From Candidatus Phaeomarinobacter ectocarpi (GTDB taxonomy: Bacteria; Pseudomonadota; Alphaproteobacteria; CGMCC-115125), in NCBI RefSeq assembly GCF_000689395.1, contig NZ_HG966617.1, positions 568,753-632,752 on the forward strand: a DNA stretch of 64,000 bases, written 5' to 3'. The position numbers and the translations under genes were made by a program. Shown here piece by piece: positions 1 to 8,415 of the stretch (the first letter of the stretch is position 1; each line of letters begins with the position of its first letter). The notes under the pieces were generated by a model. It saw nothing but the letters and a program-made list of their open reading frames with translations. It made no database searches and was not told the origin of the DNA.

Positions 1-495
<495 letters not shown>

Positions 496-573
496 TCATT
501 GTGCCGGACGGCGCTTCTCGTCAAAGCGGCTCGGCCCGGCGGGTTAGCAGTTTGATGGTCTGAAAACGGCAAT

Positions 574-613
574 AAAAAAGCCGCGCTAGTGAGGGGCATG
601 CCCTCGCGCAGCT
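574..613 (-). terminator. Terminator-like hairpin between groES and groEL
   Basis: Read on the minus strand, directly after the groES stop codon, GCTGCGC pairs with GCGCGGC (one G-U) and an inner GAGGG pairs with CCCTC around a CATG loop, with a small ACTA bulge. A run of six T follows. This looks like an intrinsic terminator inside the operon. It may reduce transcription into groEL or act as an mRNA processing or stability element. Heat-shock-dependent cleavage of groESL mRNA between the two genes has been described in Agrobacterium, so a regulatory role is plausible but inferred. Confidence 0.6.
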
Positions 614-919
614 CTACTTCTTGCCCTTTTTGCCTTCGATCACGCCGAGAATATCGCTCTCTTTCATGATGAGCAGATCTTCACCGTCGATCTTTACTTC
701 GGTGCCGGACCACTTGCCGAAAAGCACCTTGTCGCCGGCTTTCACGTCGAGCGGCTGTACCTTGCCGGACTCATCGCGCGCGCCGTCGCCAACGGAGACG
801 ATTTCGCCTTCGCTTGGCTTTTCCTTGGCTGTGTCGGGGATGATGATCCCGCCAGCTGTCTTCTCATCTTCTTCGAGCCGGCGAACGACAACACGGTCGT
901 GCAGGGGGCGAAAACCCAT
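614..919 (-). CDS. groES: Co-chaperonin GroES
   Basis: GroES forms the heptameric lid that closes the GroEL folding chamber. The 101-residue product begins [14 protein letters not shown], contains the mobile-loop region [16 protein letters not shown] at about 20-35 and ends in a basic GKKGKK tail. Length and motifs are typical, with the C-terminus slightly longer than E. coli GroES. I chose the ATG at 917-919 because AGGAGA lies just upstream; the open frame continues further 5' without family similarity. It is the first gene of the groESL operon, under the promoter and CIRCE element at 1021-1089. The strongly predicted hairpin after its stop codon separates it from groEL. Confidence 0.98.
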   Translation of the reverse strand: MGFRPLHDRVVVRRLEEDEKTAGGIIIPDTAKEKPSEGEIVSVGDGARDESGKVQPLDVKAGDKVLFGKWSGTEVKIDGEDLLIMKESDILGVIEGKKGKK

Positions 920-1020
920 GAGCTCTCTCCTCTTATATGGATAAGGCCCCAATACCATCAGGGCCAAAAGTCCAACATTTTCAATAACTAAGCGGGCTGC
1001 TTGATGCGGCCCGCTGCTTA

Positions 1021-1047
1021 TTGGCACTCGGTTTGGGCGAGTGCTAA
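1021..1047 (-). promoter_or_regulatory. CIRCE operator (HrcA binding site)
   Basis: The minus strand reads TTAGCACTC, nine bases, GAGTGCCAA. This matches the CIRCE consensus TTAGCACTC-N9-GAGTGCTAA with one mismatch in the second arm. It lies immediately downstream of the predicted -10 box and about 100 bases before the groES start, the normal place for HrcA repression. HrcA itself is not encoded in the window. Heat-shock derepression of groESL is therefore expected. Confidence 0.95.
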
Positions 1048-1060
1048 CAAGCACGGGGGT

Positions 1061-1089
1061 GAGATAGGGAGTCTGCCAACGGGTGTCAA
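1061..1089 (-). promoter_or_regulatory. groESL housekeeping-type promoter
   Basis: On the minus strand a perfect -35 TTGACA (1084-1089) is followed after exactly 17 bases by TATCTC (1061-1066) as -10. Transcription would start close to position 1054, a few bases before the CIRCE repeat. The combination of a sigma-70-type promoter and CIRCE supports HrcA rather than RpoH as the main heat-shock control. This is a sequence prediction without start-site mapping. Confidence 0.8.
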
Positions 1090-1160
1090 CAGGTTGTGAT
1101 GGCTTAAAGTGGCGGGAAGACTCGTGTTTTCGCCCCATGCCCCAAGATCAGGAACCCTCA

Positions 1161-1529
1161 ATGACCATCGCATTTCATGGCGCCATTCCGGTCCTGCGCA
1201 TTTTCGACGAAACGCAGGCCCGGCGCTTCTATCTGGACTATCTGGGGTTCGAGATCGTGTTCGAGCACCGGTTCGAGCCTGACCTGCCGCTATACATGCG
1301 CATTTCAAGGGCCGGACTGACCCTCGACCTCACCGGCCATCATGGTGATGCCACGCCGGGCTCAACAGCTTTTGTGCCCGTGGAGGACATCGAGGCGTTC
1401 CACGCAGACCTGCGCAGCCGCGATGACATCGGCAATATCAGGCCAGGACTGGAGGATGCCCCGTGGGGCGGCAAACTACTGGAGGTGACGGACCCCTTCG
1501 GCAACCGGCTGAGGTTTGCGTCAGCCTGA
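1161..1529 (+). CDS. Glyoxalase superfamily protein (bleomycin-resistance-like fold)
   Basis: A 122-residue single-domain protein of the vicinal-oxygen-chelate superfamily. It has the typical opening IPVLRIFDETQARRFYLDYL, a central FVPVEDIEAFHADL helix and a closing LLEVTDPFGNRLRF strand. Proteins with this pattern are annotated as glyoxalase or bleomycin-resistance proteins. The substrate cannot be told from sequence, and binding or sequestration is as likely as catalysis. I chose ATG 1161 because AGGA sits seven bases upstream; an in-frame ATG at 1137 would add eight residues. It is divergent from groESL, whose promoter lies just upstream, and has no operon partner on its strand. Confidence 0.85.
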   Translation: MTIAFHGAIPVLRIFDETQARRFYLDYLGFEIVFEHRFEPDLPLYMRISRAGLTLDLTGHHGDATPGSTAFVPVEDIEAFHADLRSRDDIGNIRPGLEDAPWGGKLLEVTDPFGNRLRFASA

Positions 1530-1544
1530 GATGCACCCGGTGCG

Positions 1545-2321
1545 CTAGTCGGCGCTTATCGCCGGGAACTGGCCAGCGCCCGATGCCATGCGCGGCACGC
1601 GGGCGTGCCGGCCCGGCTGGCGTCGCGCATAGTCTCCGACCACGGCCCGAGCGGGATCAAACTGGTCCAGCAGCGCTGCAATGAACAGGCTGACGCCAAG
1701 CAGCTCAAACCCCTCTTCAATGCTGATGGACAGCGCGTAGAAAGCGGTTGCCCGGTAGCCCTGATAATCCAGCCAGCCGCCGACCATTTCCATGCCCAGC
1801 GCGCCCGCTACAAACAGCCCGCCAAACGCTGCAAACTTCCAGAACAGGCTCGGTGGCAATCGCTTGAGTAGCGGCAGCAGCGCCAGTCCAAGTCCCAGGA
1901 CGCAGACAAATGCCGGTACGACCCAGGCGTAAAAAAGAACACCGCCGAACCCGAAGGCACTGCGCAGGGGGGCAATGACGCCCTCGTGGAAACTGGCCGC
2001 TTCGTCGATCGACAACGCCATGAAGACAAGGGCCAGAACCAGCCACAGGCGCCAAAGAATGTCCCCGGCACGCCAGGCCTTTGCACCAAGTGTGTAGAGC
2101 AGCAGCGACGCAATGAGCATCATTGATGAGCCCCACCATGCGGGCACGCTGTTCTCGGCATCCAGATTGAACTGCCGCAGGTCCTGCACCACGGTGTCCA
2201 CACCCACATTGATCACAAATGCCTCGCGCGCGAGCCCGGCAGCCAGGACGGCAAGCGAGCCTGCGAAGATCAGATATTTGGCAAATTGTGGGTCGAGGCG
2301 CATGGCGCTATTCCGGTTCAT
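1545..2321 (-). CDS. Multi-spanning membrane protein of unknown function
   Basis: This 258-residue protein has about six or seven hydrophobic segments, so it is an inner-membrane protein. Two acidic motifs lie at or near membrane segments: SIDEAASFHE at about residues 103-112 and SISIEEGFELLG near 200. Paired acidic and histidine residues of this kind occur in several uncharacterised bacterial membrane families and could bind a metal or proton, but I cannot assign a function. The C-terminal 35 residues are hydrophilic and basic. An alternative start at 2303 (MRLDPQ) has a slightly better upstream GGAA. It is divergent from the HAD-UbiA gene, so a link with that envelope module is possible. 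Confidence 0.7.
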   Translation of the reverse strand: MNRNSAMRLDPQFAKYLIFAGSLAVLAAGLAREAFVINVGVDTVVQDLRQFNLDAENSVPAWWGSSMMLIASLLLYTLGAKAWRAGDILWRLWLVLALVFMALSIDEAASFHEGVIAPLRSAFGFGGVLFYAWVVPAFVCVLGLGLALLPLLKRLPPSLFWKFAAFGGLFVAGALGMEMVGGWLDYQGYRATAFYALSISIEEGFELLGVSLFIAALLDQFDPARAVVGDYARRQPGRHARVPRMASGAGQFPAISAD

Positions 2322-2476
2322 TTTGGGCCAAAGGGCCGGTCAGGAAGGTGAGCGCCGCAATCCCCGTGCCGGAACACGCCAGAACGCACGAAAAAAGTCG
2401 GTGTCCGCCTTAACCCGGTCTTTGGCCCTGGTCCTGCACAGTTGAGCGAAGGTTCAACCAGCAGGAAGCCCCCCAG

Positions 2477-3976
2477 ATGCCTGCCATACATGATGTACAA
2501 CGCGCGCCTGAAACGGCGGAAAAGACCGGAATAACGGACAAATCGGCGGAATTGCCGCTGGTTCTGGATCTCGACGGCGCGCTCATCCGAACGGACATTC
2601 TGTTCGAGACATTCATTGCTTTCGTGCGGCAAAACCCCTTGCGCCTGTTTCAGGTTGCAGCATGGGTGCTGCGCGGCCGTGCCATTTTGAAACAGAAGCT
2701 GGCTGAAAAAGCCGTGCTGGATGTGGAAAGCCTGCCGGCAACCGAAGACCTTGTGAGTTTTGCCGCGCGCGAAGCCGCCATGGGCCGCCAGGTGCATCTG
2801 GCGACCGCGACAGACAGTCTGGTGGCTCACCGGATCAAGAAGCGGTTTCCGTTTATCAGTCGCGTCTTTGCAAGCGATGGGGCTACCAATCTCAAGGCAA
2901 AGGCCAAGGCGGCCGTGCTGGTAGATGCCTTCCCGGATGGCTTTGCCTATGCGGGCGACAGCCGAGCGGATGTGCCTGTATGGAAAGCCGCGCAGGACTC
3001 CCTTGTGGTGAACCCGACACCCGGCGTTCTGCGCGCCGCGCGCGCCGTGCGCGAACCTGTGGAAGTGTTCGCGCGTCCCAAGGCCGGTTTCAAATTCGCC
3101 GCCAAGGTATTGCGTCTGCACCAATGGGCCAAGAACGGGCTGATCTTTGCGCCGCTCCTGCTGGGCGGATTGATGTTCAACGTTGAGGCCTGGACCCTGG
3201 CAGCAGCAGGCTTCCTGGCGCTGTCACTCCTGGCGTCGGCCACCTATCTGCTGAATGACCTGTTCGATCTGGCAGACGATCGCCGTCACTGGTCCAAGCG
3301 CAACCGGCCCCTGGCGTCCGGTCGATTGAAGATTGCCCATGCGCTGGTGCTCATTCCAGCGGGCATGATCGCCGCCTATGCCATTGCCGCGTGGATCGGT
3401 CCGGTCGCCATCGGCTTCCTGACGCTCTATCTGGCGTTGACCCTGGCCTACTCTTTCAGTCTCAAGAAGATCGAGCTGCTGGACGCTGCGGTGCTGGCCA
3501 CATTGTTCACGGTGCGCCTTGGCTTCGGCGTGGCGCTGGCCGGCGTCGTCTTCTCGCCATGGCTGCTGGTGTTTTCCATGTTCCTGTTCCTGTCGTTGTC
3601 CTTTGCCAAGCGCCATGTGGAAGTCACCCGCATGGAAGCCCATGGCCGCACCAAAGCAGCCGGTCGTGGCTACAAGGCAGGCGATGGTCCCATGGTCGCC
3701 ATGATCGGTGCAGCCTCGGGTCTTGCCTCCGTGCAGGTGCTGGTGATGTACGTCATGAATGAAGCCTATTCCGCAGGCGCCTATGCGCAGCCACTGATGC
3801 TGTGGGCGGCGCCGCCTATCTTGTTCCTCTGGGTCGCGCGTATCTGGCTGCTGGCCCAGCGTGGCGAGCTTGATGACGATCCGGTCGCCTTTGCCGTCAA
3901 GGATGGCCCCAGCCTGTTGCTCGGGGCCGTGCTCGGCATGGTATTCGCCGCAGCACTTCTTGGCTCTCCGCTCTAA
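2477..3976 (+). CDS. HAD phosphatase-UbiA prenyltransferase fusion, DPPR-synthase-like
   Basis: A 499-residue two-domain enzyme. Residues 25-200 form a HAD hydrolase: DLDGAL at 31-36 (nucleophile Asp31, though Ala replaces the usual Thr of DxDGT), LATATD as motif II, and YAGDSRADVPVW as motif IV. Residues about 210-499 are a UbiA-type membrane prenyltransferase with nine or so helices, the first Asp-rich motif NDLFDLADDRRH near 259 and the downstream YSFSLKKIELLD. The C-terminal domain resembles 5-phosphoribosyl transferases that load polyprenyl phosphate more than quinone-pathway UbiA. By analogy with mycobacterial Rv3806c/Rv3807c, the fused phosphatase would remove the 5-phosphate from the product. 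The start has AGGAAG upstream. The GtrA gene follows 12 bases later, suggesting an operon. Confidence 0.88.
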   Translation: MPAIHDVQRAPETAEKTGITDKSAELPLVLDLDGALIRTDILFETFIAFVRQNPLRLFQVAAWVLRGRAILKQKLAEKAVLDVESLPATEDLVSFAAREAAMGRQVHLATATDSLVAHRIKKRFPFISRVFASDGATNLKAKAKAAVLVDAFPDGFAYAGDSRADVPVWKAAQDSLVVNPTPGVLRAARAVREPVEVFARPKAGFKFAAKVLRLHQWAKNGLIFAPLLLGGLMFNVEAWTLAAAGFLALSLLASATYLLNDLFDLADDRRHWSKRNRPLASGRLKIAHALVLIPAGMIAAYAIAAWIGPVAIGFLTLYLALTLAYSFSLKKIELLDAAVLATLFTVRLGFGVALAGVVFSPWLLVFSMFLFLSLSFAKRHVEVTRMEAHGRTKAAGRGYKAGDGPMVAMIGAASGLASVQVLVMYVMNEAYSAGAYAQPLMLWAAPPILFLWVARIWLLAQRGELDDDPVAFAVKDGPSLLLGAVLGMVFAAALLGSPL

Positions 3977-3988
3977 AGGTCGGAGACA

Positions 3989-4474
3989 ATGAGTGACACA
4001 CATCCAAGCGAAACGCCTCTAAGCGAAAGACGTCTAAGCGAGACACATCGCGTATTGCGTTTCCTGCTGGTGGGCAGCCTTGCAGCCGCCGTCAACTGGC
4101 TGGCGCGCATTGCCCTGTCGGCTGTCTTCGCACCGGCCCTCAGTTTCGAGATGGCCGTGCTGATTGCCTATGCCATTGGCATGACCAGCGGTTTCCTGCT
4201 GTATCGCGCCTATGTGTTTCCCGATGCGGGCCTGCCCATGGCGGTGCAGCTGCGCCGGTTCATCGCCGTCAATCTGGTGAGTGCTGTTGAAGTCTGGCTG
4301 GTGGCTGTCGTGCTGTTGCGCATGGTTGTTCCAGCGCTCGGCATTGGTCTCGACTACACGCCGGTCGCAGAAGCCATCGCCCATGGCATCGCCATCGCCA
4401 TTGGCGCGGCCACAAGCTATGTGGGCCACAAGTTGCTGACATTCAGATCAGCGCAGGGTGTTGAACCTGCCTAG
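3989..4474 (+). CDS. GtrA family membrane protein
   Basis: A 161-residue protein with four transmembrane helices, matching GtrA/DPMS-like proteins thought to flip or help move polyprenyl-phosphate sugars across the inner membrane. RFLLVGSLAAAVNW at about 25-38 and the C-terminal YVGHKLLTFR are typical. It follows the HAD-UbiA gene by 12 bases, so the pair probably makes and translocates a lipid-linked sugar, as mycobacterial UbiA and the GtrA protein Rv3789 do for decaprenyl-phospho-arabinose. The first 20 residues are a hydrophilic tail encoded by three imperfect 15-base repeats (4004-4048) giving PSETP/LSERR/LSETH. Its stop codon overlaps the stop of the convergent gene in a CTAG tetranucleotide. 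Confidence 0.9.
   Translation: MSDTHPSETPLSERRLSETHRVLRFLLVGSLAAAVNWLARIALSAVFAPALSFEMAVLIAYAIGMTSGFLLYRAYVFPDAGLPMAVQLRRFIAVNLVSAVEVWLVAVVLLRMVVPALGIGLDYTPVAEAIAHGIAIAIGAATSYVGHKLLTFRSAQGVEPA
4004..4048 (+). repeat. Three imperfect 15-bp tandem repeats within the gtrA 5' end
   Basis: Units CCAAGCGAAACGCCT, CTAAGCGAAAGACGT and CTAAGCGAGACACAT follow one another exactly every 15 bases. They stay in frame and encode a five-residue repeat in the cytoplasmic N-terminal tail. The remaining protein is ordinary GtrA, so the repeat looks like a local slippage expansion. Confidence 0.8.
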
Positions 4475-5793
4475 GCTGTTCCGGAAATCCTGAGCGCGGC
4501 CATGGTGACGAGATTGAGCACCATGGCGTATCCCACCAGCACTGCAAGAATGCCGCGCCACTCGGTCCGCACCGTGGGGGCCAGCAACAGCATGGCAATG
4601 GGCAACCAGTCCAGCGCATAGCGCTGCACATTGTACTGGCTGAAGCCGTTGGAGTGATAAAACAGCGTGATGCCGCAAATAGCGGCTGCCGTGGCCAGAC
4701 CGATGAATGCAATGCGGTGCCGCTGCACAAACACAAGCAGCAGTAGGAACGGGCTGGCCGCCAGAATGGACGTGCCGAAACTGTCCACACCCATGATCTT
4801 GGTCGTGTAGGTGCCGCCAAAATCAATGTGCAGTCCCTGGAAGAACATATGGACCACGTTGAACAGGAAGTACTCCTGCGCAAACAGGCCAAGATCATTG
4901 ATCCGCAGGGTGATGACGTTCTCTTCGCCCGGCAGGATATTGGCGGCGATATAGCCGTAGCCCGTATCAAGCGGCGCGCCAAAGCGCACATAATTATAGA
5001 GGCAGTAAACGCCGACGGCGCCCAGGATCGGGACGCCGAGCTTGAGCGCCTGCGCGATCCGTTCCTTGTTGATGCGCAGCAGCGGCTCATCATCATGGAG
5101 CAGCAGCGCAAAAAGCAGCGGCGCATAGAGAATGCTCATCTGCCGCGACAGGAATGCCATGCCGATCATGATGCCGGCCAGCCACGCATTGCGGCGTTCG
5201 ATGGTGGCCCACAGCGCCATGGACACAAAGAAGAAGCCCACAAGCTGCGCAAAGAACCACACTCGGTCACCGCGCAACGCCACAAAATAAAGCGGTGTCG
5301 CAAAGACCAGCGCCAGCAACAAAATCAGCGTCCGCGTCTGATCAGGGCCAGCCGCTGCAAACAGCCGCGACCAGATAAAGCCGATGGCCAGCAACAGTGC
5401 CATGGAAAGGGGCATGAAGTGTTTGAAGTCAGCGCCCTGACCACTCAGCGCCACAAAGGGCAACGCCACGGCAGCGGGGGCGGGCGGGAAGATGACGTAT
5501 GTCTTACCCTCAAAGGTCGCGCAGTCGCCGTCAAAGCAGGTGTCGGAATGCAGCTGGCCGCTCAGCCATGAATCCACCAGCACCGCATAGGAGTTGGTGC
5601 CTGCTTCTTCGCTCAGCATGCGCATGGCAAAGCCTGCGGCCAGGGCACAGGCAAGCAGCACCAGCACGGAAATCAGCAGCCAGTAGCGCGGCGCGGAGAC
5701 AGCCGGCGGCATATAGCCCTGCGCCTGCGGGTCCGCAGGGGAGGCGTCCGCGTCCGGTGACGGCGCGTCTGGAGATGTGTCGGCGGTGGTCAT
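4471..5793 (-). CDS. Polytopic membrane protein, glycosyltransferase (GT-C)-like
   Basis: A 440-residue inner-membrane protein with a 40-residue Asp/Pro/Ala-rich cytoplasmic head and about ten to eleven transmembrane helices. A loop after the first helix contains GTNSYAVLVDSWLSGQLH followed by CFDGDCATFEGKTYVIFPP, with acidic residues where polyprenyl-phosphate-sugar-using GT-C enzymes keep their catalytic Asp. The tail has YNVQRYALDWLP, common in this class. Function as an envelope mannosyl/arabinosyl-type transferase is an inference from topology and from the neighbouring HAD-UbiA and GtrA genes. ATG 5791-5793 was chosen; a longer open frame upstream has no membrane or family features. Confidence 0.72.
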   Translation of the reverse strand: MTTADTSPDAPSPDADASPADPQAQGYMPPAVSAPRYWLLISVLVLLACALAAGFAMRMLSEEAGTNSYAVLVDSWLSGQLHSDTCFDGDCATFEGKTYVIFPPAPAAVALPFVALSGQGADFKHFMPLSMALLLAIGFIWSRLFAAAGPDQTRTLILLLALVFATPLYFVALRGDRVWFFAQLVGFFFVSMALWATIERRNAWLAGIMIGMAFLSRQMSILYAPLLFALLLHDDEPLLRINKERIAQALKLGVPILGAVGVYCLYNYVRFGAPLDTGYGYIAANILPGEENVITLRINDLGLFAQEYFLFNVVHMFFQGLHIDFGGTYTTKIMGVDSFGTSILAASPFLLLLVFVQRHRIAFIGLATAAAICGITLFYHSNGFSQYNVQRYALDWLPIAMLLLAPTVRTEWRGILAVLVGYAMVLNLVTMAALRISGTA

Positions 5794-5995
5794 GGCGTGG
5801 CCCGGTTGTCGGATTTCTGCGCAGGACCTTACGGACCATCCCCTTGATGCCGCCTTAACGCGGTAAACGATTTCTGAAAGGGCGTCTCCGAGCGCCCGCA
5901 GCATTTGGTGAAAACGGCGGTTTTCTCTAAGGTTCGAAAGGTCTGGCATTGGGTCGGACATTCGACGAAACAGCCGATATTGATCAGGACTTTTC

Positions 5996-7168
5996 ATGCC
6001 CATCACGCCAGACGCAGCCGCCACCCTGACCCCCAACGCGCACATGCTTGGCCAGCAGGGGTCTGCGCAGGCTCTCAACACCCCCGCGCTGGTGCTGGAT
6101 CTGGATGCCTTCGACCGCAACCTCACCCGCATGATGGACCACTGCAAGGCCTCAGGCCTTGGGCTGAGGCCCCACGCCAAGACCCACAAGTCGGTTGAAA
6201 TTGCCCGCCGTCAGCTGGCGGCAGGCGCCGTGGGTGTGTGCGTCGCCAAACTCGGCGAGGCGGAGGTCATGGGCGAGGGCGGCATTGATAGCGTGCTGAT
6301 CACCTCACCGGTTGTGAAGGAAGACGGCATCCGCCGCGTCATGGACCTCAATGGCCGCATGGCGGACCTGATCGTGACCGTGGACAATCTCGACAACGCC
6401 CAGGCCCTGGCGCGCGCAGCGTCCCCGGAGCAAGGCGGCAGCCGTCCCCTGAAGGTGATTGTCGATTTGGACGTGGGCCTGCATCGCACTGGCATTGCGC
6501 CCGGCGAAGGCGCGGCGGAACTGGCAGAATTCGTGGCCGCCAGTCCGGGGCTTAAATTCATGGGGCTGCAGGCCTATGCAGGCCATCTGATGCATGTCGA
6601 AGACTACGCAGAGCGCCGGGAAAAATCCCTCGACGCCATGAAACAGCTTGGCGACATGCGCGACATGCTCCGTGAGCGGAGTATTTCCTGTGATATTCTC
6701 ACCGGCGGCGGCACCGGATCATGGGACATTGATCCCGAGGCGGATATCCTGACGGACCTGCAGGCCGGCAGCTACCTGTTCATGGATACGGAATACAACG
6801 CCGTGCACCAGAAGAGCGGTCCCGAACAGGCCTTTGAAACATCTCTCACGATCCAGACCACCGTTGTGAGCGCCAACACGCCAGGCATTGCCACCACCGA
6901 CGCCGGCATCAAGAGCATGGCCACCGACCAGAAGACAATCGCCATCGCGTCCGGCACCCCGGAAGGCACGGCCTACTTCCTGTTCGGCGACGAGCAGGGC
7001 GGCCTGGCGTTTCCCGACAAGGACACCGGCCTGGCGCCGGGCAGCGTCCTCAACCTCGAGACCCCCCACTGCGACCCCACCGTGAACCTCTATGACTGCT
7101 ACCACGTGGTCAAAGACGGCACGCTGGTAGACATCTGGCCCGTCAGCACCCGCGGGCGATCTGCGTAG
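5996..7168 (+). CDS. DSD1 family PLP enzyme, D-threonine-aldolase-like
   Basis: A 390-residue PLP enzyme of fold type III. LNTPALVLDLDAFDRN opens the alanine-racemase-like barrel and RPHAKTHKS carries the probable PLP lysine (Lys62). The C-terminal domain has PHCDPTVNLYDCYHVV: the His-x-Asp arrangement fits the Mn2+ site of bacterial D-threonine aldolase, whereas D-serine dehydratases have His-x-Cys. The expected reaction is cleavage of D-threonine or another D-3-hydroxy amino acid to glycine and an aldehyde in the cytoplasm. AGGA lies seven bases before the ATG. The phosphofructokinase pair begins about 70 bases downstream on the same strand; no direct metabolic link is evident. Exact substrate uncertain. 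Confidence 0.88.
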   Translation: MPITPDAAATLTPNAHMLGQQGSAQALNTPALVLDLDAFDRNLTRMMDHCKASGLGLRPHAKTHKSVEIARRQLAAGAVGVCVAKLGEAEVMGEGGIDSVLITSPVVKEDGIRRVMDLNGRMADLIVTVDNLDNAQALARAASPEQGGSRPLKVIVDLDVGLHRTGIAPGEGAAELAEFVAASPGLKFMGLQAYAGHLMHVEDYAERREKSLDAMKQLGDMRDMLRERSISCDILTGGGTGSWDIDPEADILTDLQAGSYLFMDTEYNAVHQKSGPEQAFETSLTIQTTVVSANTPGIATTDAGIKSMATDQKTIAIASGTPEGTAYFLFGDEQGGLAFPDKDTGLAPGSVLNLETPHCDPTVNLYDCYHVVKDGTLVDIWPVSTRGRSA

Positions 7169-7235
7169 TCGGGCCGTCACACGACGTGGCTAGTATCGAG
7201 TGCATGAGCTTGGCACCCAGAACAAAAGAGACGCG

Positions 7236-8399
7236 ATGCGTATCGGAATACTGACAGGCGGTGGCGATGTGCCCGGGTTGAACCCGGCGATCCAGCAGGT
7301 GACGCGCGAGGCGTGCGCGCGCGGCTGGGAGGTGGTGGGCATCCGCAATGGCTGGGCCGGCCTGCTTGGGGTCAATCCCGATGATGAGAGCAGCCAGGCT
7401 GCCCGCCTGATGACACTGGACCCGCAAACGACGCGAGGCATAGACCGGTTTGGCGGCACGGTGCTGCACACGGCCAGGCTGCACCCGGACACGGTGCGTG
7501 AAGCGGACATGCCGGAATTCCTGCAGGCCACGGCGTCCTATGACGAGCGCCGCTGGGCCGACATGACACCGCACATCCTGCGGGTCATTGAGTATCTGAA
7601 GCTCGATGCGCTCATTCCCATTGGGGGCGATGGCACGTTGAGCTATGCCGCACGGCTGGGCGAAGAAGGCGTGCCCGTGCTCGCCATCCCCAAGACCATG
7701 GACAATGATGTTCAGGGGACGGATGTCTGCATCGGGTTTCCCACGGCCATCACCCGGTCCATCCATACGGTGCATGACATTCGCAGCACGGCCTCTGCAG
7801 AAGAAAGCATCGGCGTCATTGAATTGATGGGGCGGCACTCGGGTGAAACCGCGCTGATGGCGGGGCATCTTGGCTCCGCAGACCGGACCGCCATTGCCGA
7901 AGTGCCCGTGGACGTGGCGGCCCTATCTGAACTGCTGTGGAATGATCTGTCGGCGGGCGGTGAGGCGGGCGCTGTCATGGTGATCTCGGAAGGTGCGCAG
8001 CTTGTGGGCATTGATGCGGACACAGCCTCGACGCCAGCGCGCACGGACAAGTTTGGCAACACGCGTCTGGGCGGCGTCGGCGAAATTCTGGCGCGCGACC
8101 TGACCCAGCGACTGGGCGTGCCTGCGTTCTCTCTTCAACTGGCCTATCTCATGCGCGCGGGCGCGCCAGTCTCCCAGGACAGCATGATCGCGCGGGCGTT
8201 CGGCACCCTGGCGGTGGAGCTGATTGCCGCCGGTCAGACCGGGCGCATGACGGCGTTGCAGGAGGGGACATACACCTCTGTGCCCATTTCACGCACTGGC
8301 GAGGGCGCGGCACAGGTCGATGTGGATCGTTACTATGACGCCAAGACCTTCAAACCCCGCATCACGCGACCGGGCATTGCCCAGTCGTTGAGCTTTTAG
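7236..8399 (+). CDS. 6-phosphofructokinase, paralogue 1 (GGDGT type)
   Basis: A 387-residue group A phosphofructokinase. Seen motifs are MRIGILTGGGDVPGLNPAIQ at the start, IGGDGTLSYA for the phosphoryl-donor site, PKTMDND with the catalytic base Asp, ELMGRHSGETAL and ISEGA. At the position equivalent to E. coli Gly104 it has Gly, typical of ATP users, but Lys replaces Gly124 as in PPi-dependent enzymes, so the donor must be tested. I chose ATG 7236 because it matches the start of the adjacent paralogue; an earlier in-frame ATG at 7203 adds 11 residues. The second phosphofructokinase follows after 16 bases, an obvious tandem duplication and operon. Confidence 0.92.
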   Translation: MRIGILTGGGDVPGLNPAIQQVTREACARGWEVVGIRNGWAGLLGVNPDDESSQAARLMTLDPQTTRGIDRFGGTVLHTARLHPDTVREADMPEFLQATASYDERRWADMTPHILRVIEYLKLDALIPIGGDGTLSYAARLGEEGVPVLAIPKTMDNDVQGTDVCIGFPTAITRSIHTVHDIRSTASAEESIGVIELMGRHSGETALMAGHLGSADRTAIAEVPVDVAALSELLWNDLSAGGEAGAVMVISEGAQLVGIDADTASTPARTDKFGNTRLGGVGEILARDLTQRLGVPAFSLQLAYLMRAGAPVSQDSMIARAFGTLAVELIAAGQTGRMTALQEGTYTSVPISRTGEGAAQVDVDRYYDAKTFKPRITRPGIAQSLSF

Positions 8400-8415
8400 G
8401 TCGGGGGGCAGACAC

